Origin: Ophiosphaerella korrae
Lineage: Eukaryota > Ascomycota > Dothideomycetes > Pleosporales > Phaeosphaeriaceae
Assembly: GCA_028456385.1 (NCBI GenBank)
Contig: JALNQF010000063.1
Coordinates: 147,294-211,293, forward strand
Length of the DNA: 64,000 nucleotides
Direction: 5' to 3'
The notes under the pieces were generated by a model that was not told the DNA's origin, did no database searches, and saw only the letters and a list, made by a program, of their open reading frames with translations. Shown in pieces: positions 32,493-43,982 of this stretch. Position numbers and translations under genes: made by a program. How positions within the stretch are numbered: position 1 is the first letter of the stretch; each line of letters starts with the position of its first letter.

Positions 32493-34080
32493 GAGCTTCT
32501 GCGGTGCTGCCTGCCCCTCTGCCTACCCCAAACCACATCCGACCAATATTATATGCACGACACACATGCCTAGCCGGCCGGGCTGGAGAAGGAAGATGGG
32601 TAAATAGAGATGGGGGTCATACCCACACATGTGCTGGCCCAACGTCATATCCAGCCTAGTGACACAGAGCTCCAGCCCTCACACCATGTAGCAGGCGAGC
32701 AGTCGCCGTCAACGCACGTGTAGACCGAGGCAACTATATTCGGGGGCGACGAGGCAGACCGAGGGTGAAGGCAGCGGAGGGGGTGCGGCAGAGACTGAGC
32801 GGCGGCGCTGGAGCAGAGACAATTAGGATAGAGAGATCCAAGCTGTGCAACGAAGAGCAAAGGCAAAGATACCGCTCTAAGCTGTGCAACGGCAAGAACA
32901 GCAAAAGCAAAGCAGGGAGAAACCAAGGGCCGCCAGTGCCGTGAGACACACATGCAGGCACAGTAGTCTACCAGCCGTCGCTGCTGCTGCAGCAATGGGG
33001 GACAGAACAAGGAGATTTTTTTTTTTTTTTTCACCTACTGACAGCAAAGCCGACGAGAGTAGCTAAAGGCAGTGGGGCCGTTGTACTGGATAGCACAGAA
33101 GCAGCCCAAGAATAAAAAGGTGGGAATAGCAGCCGAATGGTAAGCCCGCCCGTAGCAACCGTAGCAACCGGCACAACGACAAAGGAATGTGATGTGGTGC
33201 GTCTTTTCTCCTGAGCTGGAGGTGAGCCCTATCTACCAGTCTGGCGAGACGGCAGCAAAGAGTCGATCAGCTTCAGGCACCGAGCGATAACGGTCTAGTT
33301 CCATAGTGACCGAGATATAGTAAGGGAGCCATGTGATGGCTGTCATGGCAGGGAGAAGCAACGCAGTGGACAGGAGCGAGAGCACGAGATGGATTGGGGC
33401 TAGTGTGCGCCCACGAAACTCTTCTTGATGCCGCCGGCCAACCCTTGAACATGCCATGTCAGCTCTCCTAGCAGGCACCGTACACAACAAGGTATCTACC
33501 TGGTTACCATCCCATCACCGCAGCACACTCCACCCATGCCACGCCCAAACCCAGCCATCCACCGCGGGACAATTTTCCTGGGACCGAGCGCTAGCCGTAT
33601 GCAAGGTACGCATCACCATCGCTCGCCCCCGCCTAATTGCCCCGGCTGCGCACGTGAGCCATGCAATTGCCATTTCGACGCCGCCGCAATGGTGTGCTCT
33701 ACGGCGGGTCCGAGATGAAGGTGAAAACGGGGGCGCTGAGGAAGTGGGTGATGGCGTCATGGCGTGCCCGGAGTTAAGGGATATGGGCCGGGCTGAGGGT
33801 GCTTCGTGGACTGGTAGATAGTAGGTAATTATCTGCTTGATGTTGTGTGTGCATTGCTATGGCTTCCATGAGGCGTTTGGCTGCACTACGCTATTACCAC
33901 GGTGCGATGTTGCTTATTTCGCCGCCAGAGACCTTGTTGTCCTTTTACCCAATTACCCACAAACCCAAAACTAAACGCCACCGTATGCTTCCAACCATTA
34001 CCTCGTAACGTGTCACGTGAAAATACTCCTAAGCTACCCATGGCTATGTACAGGATAAAGAAAGCTCATCACAACAAATT
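32493..34080. other. Intergenic region
   Basis: About 1.6 kb with a run of 16 T at 33016-33031. A minus-strand frame at 33233-33490 (85 codons) has a hydrophobic stretch (HLVLSLLSTALLLPAMTAIT) and might be an exon of a small membrane protein, but no partner exon or motif was found, so it is not called. Nothing else is supported. Confidence 0.4.
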
Positions 34081-35262
34081 TCATAAAGATGTTCTTGTCA
34101 CGACTGGATCGCGCTGATACGATATTTCTGACACTGCCGACATGGCGTCGTCGCTGCGTCGTGCCGTTGGGCTAGAGATATCAGACACAGCATCATCGTC
34201 AATGGGATCGTCAAAAGGCGAGCGCTCAATCAGATGGGTTCGCGAGGTCGCCGGTGGAGGCATTGACGCCCGAAAGCTACTTTGGCGCGACGTGTTGACA
34301 AAACTTGGTGGTGCTGCGCTACGCGGACGATATGGTGGCGGAGGCTCAGTGAGACTGTCGTTGTCTGAGAATCTATTTGGCGGCGCAGGCCGGAGATTGT
34401 TCGCCGAGGTGATGGAGACGACGTCAGATGTATCAATTCCAGTAAAGTACGCTCCATTGGCACCGGTTGGAATGGGCCCTAGGATGACGGGTTGTGGGAC
34501 GGACGGAGTCGGTGGTGCTGGCAATTGACTGGCCGGGTAAGTGTATGGTGGCGATGCAACTGGTAGCGGAGCCAAATAAGGACGAGTTATGGGTGGCGGT
34601 CGTGTTTGCATTCTCATCTCTTCCACCTTTTGACTCTCAGCTTCCGCATTTTCCCGTTGTTGCTTCCGCTTTCTCATGCAAAATAAAATGAGCCCTCCAA
34701 GTATTGCAAGGACCATAATAGGAACGACGGCAGCAGCGGCATACCTGCCTCCATTATCCTCCCTGTCCTTTGCCCAATCGGGAGGTCCTCCAGGTCCGAA
34801 TGGAGGCCGTCGTCCAGCCTCACCCGTAGTGATCGCTTCGGACGAGGTTGTCAGCTGGGACGCCTCAGAATCACTTCCAAGAGGCGTTGGTGTAGTCGTC
34901 GTAACCCAGGTTGTTGGACTCTCGGACTTTTCCAAATACCAAGAAGAGTCCCAAGGCGGCCCTCGAGATTGCGAAGGGTAAGAAACGGAGATGGGGAAAG
35001 GATAACCCTTCGACTCCCTTGAAGAAGAATGATCATCAGTGGCTTCGGTGGTGCCACTAGTGGCCGAAGCAGATAGGGGGGGAGCCATGGGAGCCGCGGT
35101 AGTCTGGGGAGGAGGAGGTGGAGGAGGAGGAGGTGGAGCTGGAGCTGGCGGGGGAGGTGGGGGCTTGGGGGGTATTACAACGAGACGAGGGCGAAGTTGG
35201 CGGCTGAAGGGTACTTGAGGATGCTCAGACTCATCATGGCCATCCTTTTGCTGGGGAGCCAT
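34081..35262 (-). CDS. Proline-rich single-pass membrane protein
   Basis: One uninterrupted exon, 393 aa. The N-terminal half is Pro/Ser/Thr-rich with poly-Pro runs at about 32-52, a region likely to be O-glycosylated. One transmembrane helix, AAAAVVPIMVLAILGGLILF (about 175-194), is followed by the positive stop signal CMRKRKQQ. The C-terminal half is a disordered cytoplasmic tail with PPPPYRPRS and several short Pro motifs that could bind SH3 or WW domains. This layout is common in ascomycete wall-sensor-like proteins, but no WSC or Cys-rich sensor domain is visible. No cleavable signal peptide is seen, so either the true start is on an upstream exon or it is a type III membrane protein. 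Function unknown. Confidence 0.72.
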   Translation of the reverse strand: MAPQQKDGHDESEHPQVPFSRQLRPRLVVIPPKPPPPPPAPAPPPPPPPPPPQTTAAPMAPPLSASATSGTTEATDDHSSSRESKGYPFPISVSYPSQSRGPPWDSSWYLEKSESPTTWVTTTTPTPLGSDSEASQLTTSSEAITTGEAGRRPPFGPGGPPDWAKDREDNGGRYAAAAVVPIMVLAILGGLILFCMRKRKQQRENAEAESQKVEEMRMQTRPPPITRPYLAPLPVASPPYTYPASQLPAPPTPSVPQPVILGPIPTGANGAYFTGIDTSDVVSITSANNLRPAPPNRFSDNDSLTEPPPPYRPRSAAPPSFVNTSRQSSFRASMPPPATSRTHLIERSPFDDPIDDDAVSDISSPTARRSDDAMSAVSEISYQRDPVVTRTSL

Positions 35263-38200
35263 GAAGCTAGCCTTGTAGGGATAAGGCGGGCTTACGAGAG
35301 ATGCCCTGTGTCGGAACCAAAACGAGGTAACAGTGCTGCGCCAAATGCTTAGGCGTAAAGGAGGGCCAGGAAAAGGCCTGATAGGCGTAGCTGCTTCAGT
35401 GTTGGCATGCGATAGGTGGTCGTCCCCATTACCGAGCGGCAGGAGGGCGGGGCCGGGTGACGGACTTCAATACAAAGGCGCAAACCTGGCTCAATGACAA
35501 GTGGGCAGCTGCTGCTCAGGACTGGGAATTGAAAGGGATCAAAGGGGATGGGTATTGAAGGCTTTCAAGACGAATGCGGAGAAACAAGCTGAGCCGGAAG
35601 GGGTGGGTTGCCCTTTGCAATGTATAGCCGCGTGAGGCCAAGAAAGGTTTCTTTCAGCATGGTAACACGTACGACATTGTTGTCCAGCCTACGAGGCCCA
35701 AGTCCGCGAACGGGCTTGGAACGGCGATATTGGTTGGCTGTGGGCTGTGGCTCCGCCTCAATCCGGGCGCTGCACACACGGTTGAAATTGGGAACATGGG
35801 CCACAGCCAGCAACCCCACCTGCTCGGTATTTTGGGATAGGCACTAGGCGCCGATCCGAGGCTTGGCAATAATAGACAACTTGCGCGGGGGGGAAGACAT
35901 ACCGTAGCAACGTGGTATGAGTGAGCGTGTCTGATGCAAGACGATACCACTCTACTGCGACGGCATCAGCAGGCGGAGAAAACAGCCTCGTGAAGCTGGC
36001 GCGCCCAAAGATGGCGCCTGCAAAATGCAGTGAGACTGGGAAGCGCACGCCGAGACTCGCAGATCTTCGTTTCTGGTGATTCATGATTGGACCGAAGTCT
36101 TGTGGTACACGAACAGCGATGATTCTTATAGGTTGCAAAAGGCCCGCCTCTGTAGGAGACGTCTGAGTCGACTGTCTATGATATCACAACTGGACTTGAA
36201 ACACGGAAGCTAACTACTGGCCGATGCGCGCACAGTAGAACCATCTCGTAGACTATAGCTAAGTATTGTTAGCCACTTACACCTTGCCATGTTTCGGCCT
36301 TAGTTAGCAAGATACAAAGGGTGCAATTTTTCGCAAAATCGAAGCTTGCCTGAAGTAGAGATTTGATGTTCTTTCAGTACTGCAGTAGTTTGCATGAGTA
36401 GCGTTGTGATGTTGGTTTAATCGACTAAGTCTGAAAGTGGTCAGACAGAGGCACTGGGCTGAAGAAGTCGCGATGATGAGATCAACATCAACAATCATTA
36501 AGGAAGGATAGACTATCTTAAAGTGGAAGAGGCAAGGTAGATAAATAACACGTTCTATTTCATTATCAGGGGATTAACATAGAAGTCAGGGCGTATGAGG
36601 ATAAGTTGCATTCTGATTATGGCTATATTCTCTCCATTCAATATATTACTACATTAAATTCAGATAGAGTTGAAATTTTACGCCCAATACTCAAATCTTT
36701 ACCACTCGAGACCTCGATGAAATGGCTAGGATTAACAACGACGACGATGTTATGTCTTGCGAAGCTACGCCTGAAATAATAATCGAGGATGAAGCTAGTA
36801 AAAGAGACATTGTAACCGGGATCGTAACTTCGTTCTCCTACCCTATCTACTTTAATGCGGCTGCTCCTCTCTGCAATTTTTGCGAGATGCCAGGACTCTG
36901 CTTCATCGGATAACTTTCAACGTACTGCCTATGTCATAGAACGGGACGACGGCCTTGGATACACCAAACTCGGAGGTGGGCATAGCGAGGATAAAGGTAA
37001 AGGATCATCATTCTGAACAGAGCGAAAGTCTGGTGATTGGGCGCGATAAACTTCTCCTGAATTTCATCTAGTTGCTGCTTGGCTTCCTAGGACAAGGCCT
37101 GCGTTGTGTCGGCAGTGATTTTCAGGTGTGGGGGAGGCTGGGAGGGTGCCTGGGACTCGAGGGCGAGGTTTGTGGATTCCAGAGTGGATATTTTGTGGGT
37201 GAGTTGCTTGTGCTTTTCTTTTGTGGTGGTTTTGAATTCAGCGTGTTGAAGATTCTCGATGTCTGTTACGCGCCTGTCGTGCTCAATGCCGGCGGATGTG
37301 CGCAGTTCCTTGCTTGAGGCAACGCATGCTTCGCGCTCTCCTGCCATACTCTTGTCGAAGTAGATTGGTAAGTCATTGAGGCTTTTCTCTAGGTCGCTGA
37401 TGGCCTAGGGCTGCGCGACCGAAGGGGCTGCCGAGCTAAGGCTGTGTAGCGACTTGCGCTGAATTTCGATAGAGGCTTCAAGATTTTGAATGGAGTTTGC
37501 CTGTGTATCGATCCCAGGGGTAGCGCGCCATCGAGTTTCTCTCATATCTACCGCAACTCCTGCAATTTATCCATTGATTTTGCGAGTACTCGAGGTGCTC
37601 CCATTTGTTGGGCAAATCGCTGATGGATGGTGCTGAATCTGACGTAAAACTTGTACATGAAGCGCTGCCATCTATGTGGCGGATTTGGTTGACGGAAAAG
37701 CATGCCGCTATAGAATGCAAGCTAAAGCGTACGAAGAGTAGGAAGCAGCTTACGATCCGTAATCGATGAGAAGGGCCAGATGTTGAGTTGGTGTTGGAGG
37801 CGCAGTACCCTCTCTACTGTCCATACGCACTCGAACACACCACAATAATTTACTGAGTTCAAGGCATCCCATAAAACAGATGTCGGGACCGAGAAAGTCA
37901 CGCATCTCAACGCCAAGCTCAGACAACTTGATGAGAGAGTTTAGTAAGCCTCTCGCATGACCCAGGAATCCTTTACTAGGACTAGAGCAATCCAGAAAAT
38001 AATCGTCGATAAAGTCCCTACCGAACTCGAGGATGTCGATTGTATCAGAGAATAAGTTCACACTGCTGTCTCAACTGCCTTGCGCTGTCGTCTCGACTTC
38101 CTTCAAACAATAAGGACGAACACGGAGTTGATAATCCCCTTTCCCGATGCGTTGAAACTAGACAAAGATGGGGAATATCAAAAGAATATGGATGCGACCA

Positions 38201-38479
38201 AACTAGTCCAACAGGAAATATGAGAAGAGGAGCCCTACGAGAAGGCAAAGCTTCAAGACAACAATCACAGCATGATCCCGCTTGAGGGCTAGTCCGTTGA
38301 AATGGCAAAATGGGTCTTAATGCGGGCAGCCACAATGACTGGGAGTCAATGTCGGGTAGTCAAAAAGAAGAGGAGCAAGATGGAGGGGAAGAAGCCACAG
38401 GATATGTTGCAAGATTTCGAAAACTTGAGCACTTCCTCAGATGGTCTTGATACGATAGAACGCATATTATCAAAGCGCA

Positions 38480-38935
38480 TGCGCAAGACGGGTCTCCACT
38501 ATCTTTGTTTCTATACTGGTTCGGTCATTGACAACGCTCCCAGCAGCTATCATGACCACATACGCCACCAATACCCAAGTTTTACACTACAGGCCTCTTC
38601 GCTGGCAACGTCGACAATACTTCGTTTCAACCACATTTCAAGGTCGAGAACGATGCTGGTGGCCTCTTTGGAAATTCTGGTCAAAATACGCAGCAAAACA
38701 ACATCATGCAATAGACTTGTGGATAATTGGAGGATCCACGGCCAACTACACCGGCGAGCGGTAGTCTTTTCGGACAAAAGCCCATCGATCATACGGTGAT
38801 ATCGGAGGCCTTTTCGGTAGTATTGTCAACAGTGCCGAGTCTAGATACTGCACGTGGGCCTCTTCGGAAATGCCGGTGCTTAGAATAGTGCACGGAGTAA
38901 GGGGCAGGTTACGAACCGCAATGGGCAAGAATAGA
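38480..38935 (+). pseudogene. Possible decayed FG-repeat-containing gene fragment
   Basis: In one plus-strand frame the sequence gives GLFAGNVDNTSFQPHF, GGLFGNSGQNTQQNN, two stops, then SGSLFGQKPIDHTV. GLFG-type words with Asn/Gln/Ser linkers resemble nucleoporin FG repeats or the Gly/Asn-rich linkers of some fungal BTB proteins. Preceding residues are in another frame. No start or domain was found. This could equally be chance low complexity. Confidence 0.25.
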
Positions 38936-39405
38936 TAGATATTGAATTGATTATTACATGATGAGTTTGTGTTGGCGGTACGGTTGGTTGCGTCTGTGTC
39001 TCTTTATCCCACAAGCACCATATTATTTTGAAGACTGCCTATGTATTGATTTGCAATCCATCACTCGTCATACACATGTTCGTCGACCCAGAGTTGCATT
39101 CACTCACTCTACCCACATCATCTTCTATTAAGCAGCCACATGTGCTCAGGGGACATGTTAATTTATAATCCATCATTTGCCATGTTTGCGTTCGTTAGCC
39201 TAGTATTACCCTCACCCACCCGCATCTGTGTTCTATCATCAAAAAAGCAACGCGCAAGCTTCTAGCCTTACTTGTGTAAGCCTCTACCCAAGCGTAAAAA
39301 GGATGTGCGAGCATCGTTATGATTCCCAAACACTTGATCCCATTCTTCTCTCGTACCGCGGAGCAAACGGGGAGGTAAGTCGTGCTGTGGTTTCAAAGGG
39401 GCAGA

Positions 39406-39511
39406 CAAAGCATTGGCTCTCTAGCACACCCCTCAAAGCCACTTCCTCCACCACGCCGCCTGTCAACATCACCTTGTATCTGCCACGCCTTGACGGGTGC
39501 TGCTATGCCAT
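39406..39511 (+). repeat. Dispersed 107-bp repeat, copy 2
   Basis: Inverted relative to copy 1 at 32386-32492. Differences are transitions only (G/A, A/G, T/C, C/T, G/A, G/A, C/T) plus one missing base. Homology stops abruptly on both sides. No gene is associated with this copy. Confidence 0.85.
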
Positions 39512-39843
39512 AATCTAGGCTATCTCAACAGTGAAGCGTGGACTAGAGGCAGCGACTCTACCAGGGAGCACCCGGCCTTTGGGCCGCCTATGACCTTAGG
39601 ATGAGCGTGTAAACGGTCAGTAGTTGAATAAGATCTTGACTCGAAACATTAAGGCCAATTTTCTTTTTCAGTTAGATAGGGACTCTAGTACTGTAGATGA
39701 AAAAGAGTCGATTTTGTGTGGGGGGCGGAACGTTCGGCCTGCGTCTGTGGTGGATTTCTTGGCTGAGATCATCGGGCCGCTGTGTCGACCGCCATCATAC
39801 CATCCACGCGTCAACATGGCCAAACACCTACCATAACCCTAAC

Positions 39844-40957
39844 ATGGCGGAAAAGTTCAAAAGCATCGCCAAGAGTGGCTGGCATCCGGAGAGAGACCGA
39901 GCGAGCAGTTCCGGTGGGCAGAGTGAAGGGAGGCTGGGACAGGTGGTACGATTCTCAAGACTGCTGTGTCTGTCGAGTCCATGGCTGATTCTAGTAGAAA
40001 GGAATGTTGGGCAGAGGGGGCGGAGAGAAATCCAACCTAGAAGCTGCTCGCAACCACCAATCTACGCCCTTGTCCTCGCTGAAAGACCCGTCGTCCTTTG
40101 CACCACCGCCTAAACGACTCGACTACAGCGCCAGCCCGACCACCTCTGTGCCTCCGCGAACTGCAGCATCCGGCACTGCCTCAACCGCTAGTACTGCTGT
40201 AAAGCCAAAACCACCAAACCTGCCACCACGATTGCCCCCCCGTCAGAATTCCAATCCGAACGAATTTGCGCCGGCGCCTCCGCCGACCTACAACGAAGCT
40301 ACCCAAGGAGCAGCAGCACACAGCATGCTTAACCAGGGCGCGATAAATCGCCTGGGCCAAGCTGGTGTCTCGGTGCCAGGGCTGGGCGTGGGCCGTACTG
40401 CATCACCACCGGTGCCTCCTCGTCAGGTTCATCCACCGCCAGCACCAGCACCAGCACTAGCACCAGCTTCAGCGTCCACAGGCCATGCATCACGCTTGGG
40501 CGAACTACAAGGCCGATTTGCCAGGATGTCAACAGGCACCTCAGCTAGCGAGGCTCCTGCTGCAGGCACGTCGTGGGCAGAGAAGCAGGCGGCGCTGCGA
40601 ACAGCCAGTGGGCTCCGCGACGACCCCTCTAAGGTCTCTGGAGCAGACATGAGGAATGCAGCGTCGACAGCAAACAACTTCCAGCAGCGACACGGCGCAC
40701 AGGTTGCATCTGGGATGAAGGCAGCCAACGGCCTGAGCCAGAAGTATGGTCTTGCGGGGAAGGTCAACGGCTTTGCATCGTCGAGCCAGGCGCCATCACC
40801 ACCGCTGGAGTCGGCTGGACAGAGCGGCCAGGGAGGAACAGGAAAGAAGGCGGCCCCGCCGCCGCCGCCGCCGAAGAGAAGAGTGGGGGGAGAAAGTGCG
40901 CCTGGCAGCCCGGGCGAGCCGCCGCCGATTCCATTGAGCAGCAAGCCGAAGTTCTAG
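39844..40957 (+). CDS. Proline-rich Aim3-like adaptor protein
   Basis: Two exons, 39844-39942 and 39998-40957, encode 352 aa. The start MAEKFKSIAKSGWHPERDR and the later STPLSSLKDPSSFAPPPKR are characteristic of an ascomycete family annotated as Aim3-like or GMH1-like; yeast Aim3 associates with actin patches and Rvs167. The middle is rich in PxxP motifs (PPRLPPRQN, PPVPPRQVHPPPAP), suiting SH3 binding. A conserved block follows: SWAEKQAALRTASGLRDDPS and SGADMRNAASTANNFQQRHG. The end is Pro-rich (PPPPPPKRR). The intron acceptor was placed at 39997 because the TAG three bases earlier would put a stop in frame. Family name is from memory. Confidence 0.82.
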
Positions 40958-41654
40958 ACGATCTTTTTCATTCTGGGATGTAGAGGTGCCTAGATTCAAT
41001 GTACTATGCAGCAGGTGTGGTCAGCTGTTCTGTGTCCGTATTGTTGTTGCAAAGACTTGGGCGGAATTGCATTGGGAGCTCGGGCCATGCGCTGTTTTCA
41101 GGGTCGCAATCGACGCGCTTCCATGTGGCGCAGGGCCCGTTGCTCGCAGGACGCAGCCCATTCCTAGTTAGGCTTGCGAGGTTTTCTGGTTCTGCGCATG
41201 TCTCCCTAGGTAGCCCCCATAGGGCAGGCCCACACGCGCTGGGGGTGCAAGATCCAGACGACGCAGATCATCGGGCCTCGGTTGATGTCATGGTTACGAT
41301 TCGCTGGGGACTCGCAGACCCATCCGCTAGGCTGCTTGCCCAGAAAATCAAACATCGCCTGCTCAAAACAGTTGAACACGTCCGAGCCAGGAGCTTTCGG
41401 CTATACGCAGGAGAGAGCGTAGATACGTGGTGGGCATTCTGTATAAACTCTTGCACGCTGCCGCTGCGCTGTTCCTGAGTGCGACCGTGTTTGGCCAGCA
41501 AGCGTCCCTCGCGTGCTCAACAACAAAGTCGACCAACGTCACAGACCGAGCCATTGGCCTCGCTCGCTAGCGGCAAAAAAAGTTACCACAGCACCGCCGC
41601 CCGTCCTTGCTTCTGCCACCCATCACCCAACCGCCCACGGCAGCCTCATCCATC
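40958..41654. other. Intergenic region
   Basis: About 700 bp between two plus-strand genes, holding the 3' UTR of the Aim3-like gene and the promoter of the elongase gene. No other feature was recognised. Confidence 0.5.
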
Positions 41655-43730
41655 ATGTCTGGAGCCGGCCCATCTTTGCACACGCCCGACTTTCCCAACC
41701 CCGCCGTTTTCAAGTTCCCCCCCGACGCGGCGCCGCCCCCAATCACCAACCCCAACGGTCCACCCACGCTCGCGAATCCCTTTCACATCCCCCAGGATGT
41801 CTTTGAGGGCGCGCTGGGCTACAAGGTGCCGCTGACCATCTCCATCGTCTATGCCGTCACCGTCACCTACTTCAACTGGTACAACCGCCAACACGGCAAC
41901 AAAGCCTGGAGGATTGCCAAGACCAAGCCCTTCTTCGCCTTTGTTGTTTTCCACAATGTCTTCTTGGCTGTCTATTCCGCCGTTACCTGCGTCGCCATGG
42001 TGCGCGCGCTAAAGACGTCATTTCCTCACTACACCCACCCCAACGCGGTTGTAGGCACTGTTGACGCCCTTTGCAAAATCAACGGCCCTCGTGGCCTTGG
42101 CGATGCCGTTACCTTCAACACCACTACCAACCTCTGGAGCAGCAAAAATCCAAATGTGCTGGTGGATGTGGCAACCGGCCTGCCCGATAGCACCGATGTG
42201 GGCCGTATCTGGAATGAAGGTCTGGCTTTCTGGGGCTGGTGGTTCTACCTCTCCAAGTTCTACGAGGTCCTCGACACGGCTATCATTCTCGCAAAGGGCA
42301 AGCGCAGCACCACCCTCCAGAAGTATCACCATGCCGGCGCCATGCTATCTATGTGGGCTGGCATGCGCTTCATGTCCCCGCCTATCTGGATGTTTGTTCT
42401 CGTCAATTCTGGCATCCACGCCATGATGGTAAGTACCCAGCAATTTTCTCACCACCTACGCTAACTCGCCTAGTACACATACTACACCGTCTCTGCATTT
42501 GGAGTTCGCGTACCAAACGTCGTGAAGCGAACCCTCACTACCCTGCAAATCACCCAGTTCCTCGTGGGCTCGACATATGCTGCTTGCCATCTCTTCGTAT
42601 CCTATACCGTCCCTGTCGCCGTCGCATATAATGTGACTGAGAAGGTTGCACCAAAAGCTGTCTCCTCGAGCATCTCATCTATCATGTCCTCGGCTTCGAG
42701 CACAGTCGTAGCTGCTCTCCCCACTGCGACTGGCGCCGCTGTTGCTTTCTTCCGAAAGCTTGTGTACCGCGCAGCTGGTGACGAGGGCCTCGCAGAGAAC
42801 ATCGCCGTTCCTGGTCAGCCACTCCCATACTACCAGCAACAGCAAAACTTGGCTGCTGCTGCCGCTGCTGCTACTGCACGCCCCGAGCATCCCATTGAAC
42901 AATTCTTCCATCGCGAAACAGTGAACAAGATTGTCTACCGCACCGAGTACCAGTCCGTCCCTTGCATTGATACTTCTGGCCAGGCTTTCGCTATCTACCT
43001 CAATATCATCTACCTCACGCCCTTGACCTTCCTATTCATGCGCTTCTTCTTCAAGTCCTACTTGCGCCGCAGCTCATCTCAGGCCAAGAACCAGACCAAG
43101 CAAGCCACCATTGTGAAGGCCGCTCGCGATGCGACTCACGGCGTAGAACGTGAATTCGAATCACTTGAAAAATCTGCAGAAAACGCAGTTTCAACGGCTG
43201 TCAATAAATCAAAGGACACTCTTCGTGGCCGGAAAGTACATGTCAATGGCATTGCTAAGGATGAGCGACATGGCAGTCTGAGCCCAGCGAATAAGAAGTT
43301 TGTCGATGACGTTAAGCGAAGGGTCAGCCAGAAGCTGCAAGAGATTGACGAAAGCGCAGAGGCGACGTCCAAAAAGGCGAAGAAGATTGCCAGCGATGTT
43401 GCCTCGAAGGCAGCGGAGACAAAGGAGAACATTGAGAAGCAGGCGAATGGGGTGAACGGAAGTATCAAGGAGACCGATGAGAAGCCACAACAACCACAAA
43501 ATGGTGAGGATCAGGCACAAGGTTGGGAGACAGCAGGAAAAAAGGAGAAGAAGTCCAAGCTCCCCCAGAAGAAGAAGGAGCGCAAGGAGACGGAAGAGTC
43601 AGGTGTGTTGGTCAAGAGGGAGGATGCGGAAGAGCCAACAGACGAGGAGGTAAAGAAACCCGAGGCCGAGCCTGAACCAAAGGATATCAACAACACTCTC
43701 GACAAGAACGAGGGCAAGGGACTGTTCTAA
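41655..43730 (+). CDS. ELO-family fatty-acid elongase with long charged C-terminal tail
   Basis: Condensing enzyme of very-long-chain fatty-acid synthesis in the ER membrane. Exons 41655-42428 and 42474-43730 (45-bp intron, also in frame but containing a stop) encode 676 aa. The first ~350 residues hold about seven membrane segments, with the ELO core LAFWGWWFYLSKFYEVLDTAI and the histidine box KYHHAGAM, plus NSGIHAMMYTYYT across the splice. Canonical boxes read HVYHH; here only the HH pair plus a preceding Tyr is kept. After the last helix (IYLTPLTFLFMRFFF) comes a ~230-residue hydrophilic tail rich in Lys/Glu/Ala with helical heptads (KKAKKIASDVASKAAETKEN). Ordinary elongases are 300-350 aa. 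This long form matches fungal proteins I recall as Gig30-like. The chosen ATG (MSGAGPSLHTPDF) lies 16 codons into a longer frame. Confidence 0.88.
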
Positions 43731-43982
43731 ACCAAGATGCCCTTTTCAAGCTCATCACTATCACTTTTCCTTAGCCGCATACACGCAACATAGATCTCTT
43801 AGACCCAGGCGCTCACAGCAATAGAGCATCAAAAGTCAACCGGTCAGGTGTCGGCGAATTGGACATGGGAATGGGCCAGGGCGGGAGCTCATCCAGTTCC
43901 CAGCACGCAAGATCCATACTTTGTAATCTAAGTAGTATAGTAGTCAACTTTTCTTATTCATGCATCATCACCACCATCCCGT

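Larger units (their letters stand above)
35263..39843. other. Gene-poor stretch with decayed-looking frames
   Basis: About 4.6 kb in which I can support no intact gene. Items seen: a minus-strand coiled-coil-like frame at 37087-37347 (Lys/Glu/Thr-rich); several short minus-strand frames at 37478-38061 without motifs; and plus-strand pieces at 38302-38930 where two frames carry FG/GLFG-like words (GGLFGNSGQNTQQNN, SGSLFGQK) separated by stops. AT content rises around 36.5-36.7 kb. The second copy of the 107-bp repeat lies at 39406-39511. Confidence 0.45.

Noticed and set aside
33233..33490. 85-codon minus-strand frame with a hydrophobic segment
   Set aside because: No start context, partner exon or homology that I can recognise; could be an exon but cannot be supported.
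36722..36913. 63-codon plus-strand frame in AT-rich sequence
   Set aside because: Short, no motif, not distinguishable from chance.
39530..39600. Segment resembling part of a tRNA (CTCTACCAGGGAGC)
   Set aside because: No complete A and B boxes and no cloverleaf could be formed; no convincing tRNA B-box (GGTTCGANTCC) was found anywhere on either strand.
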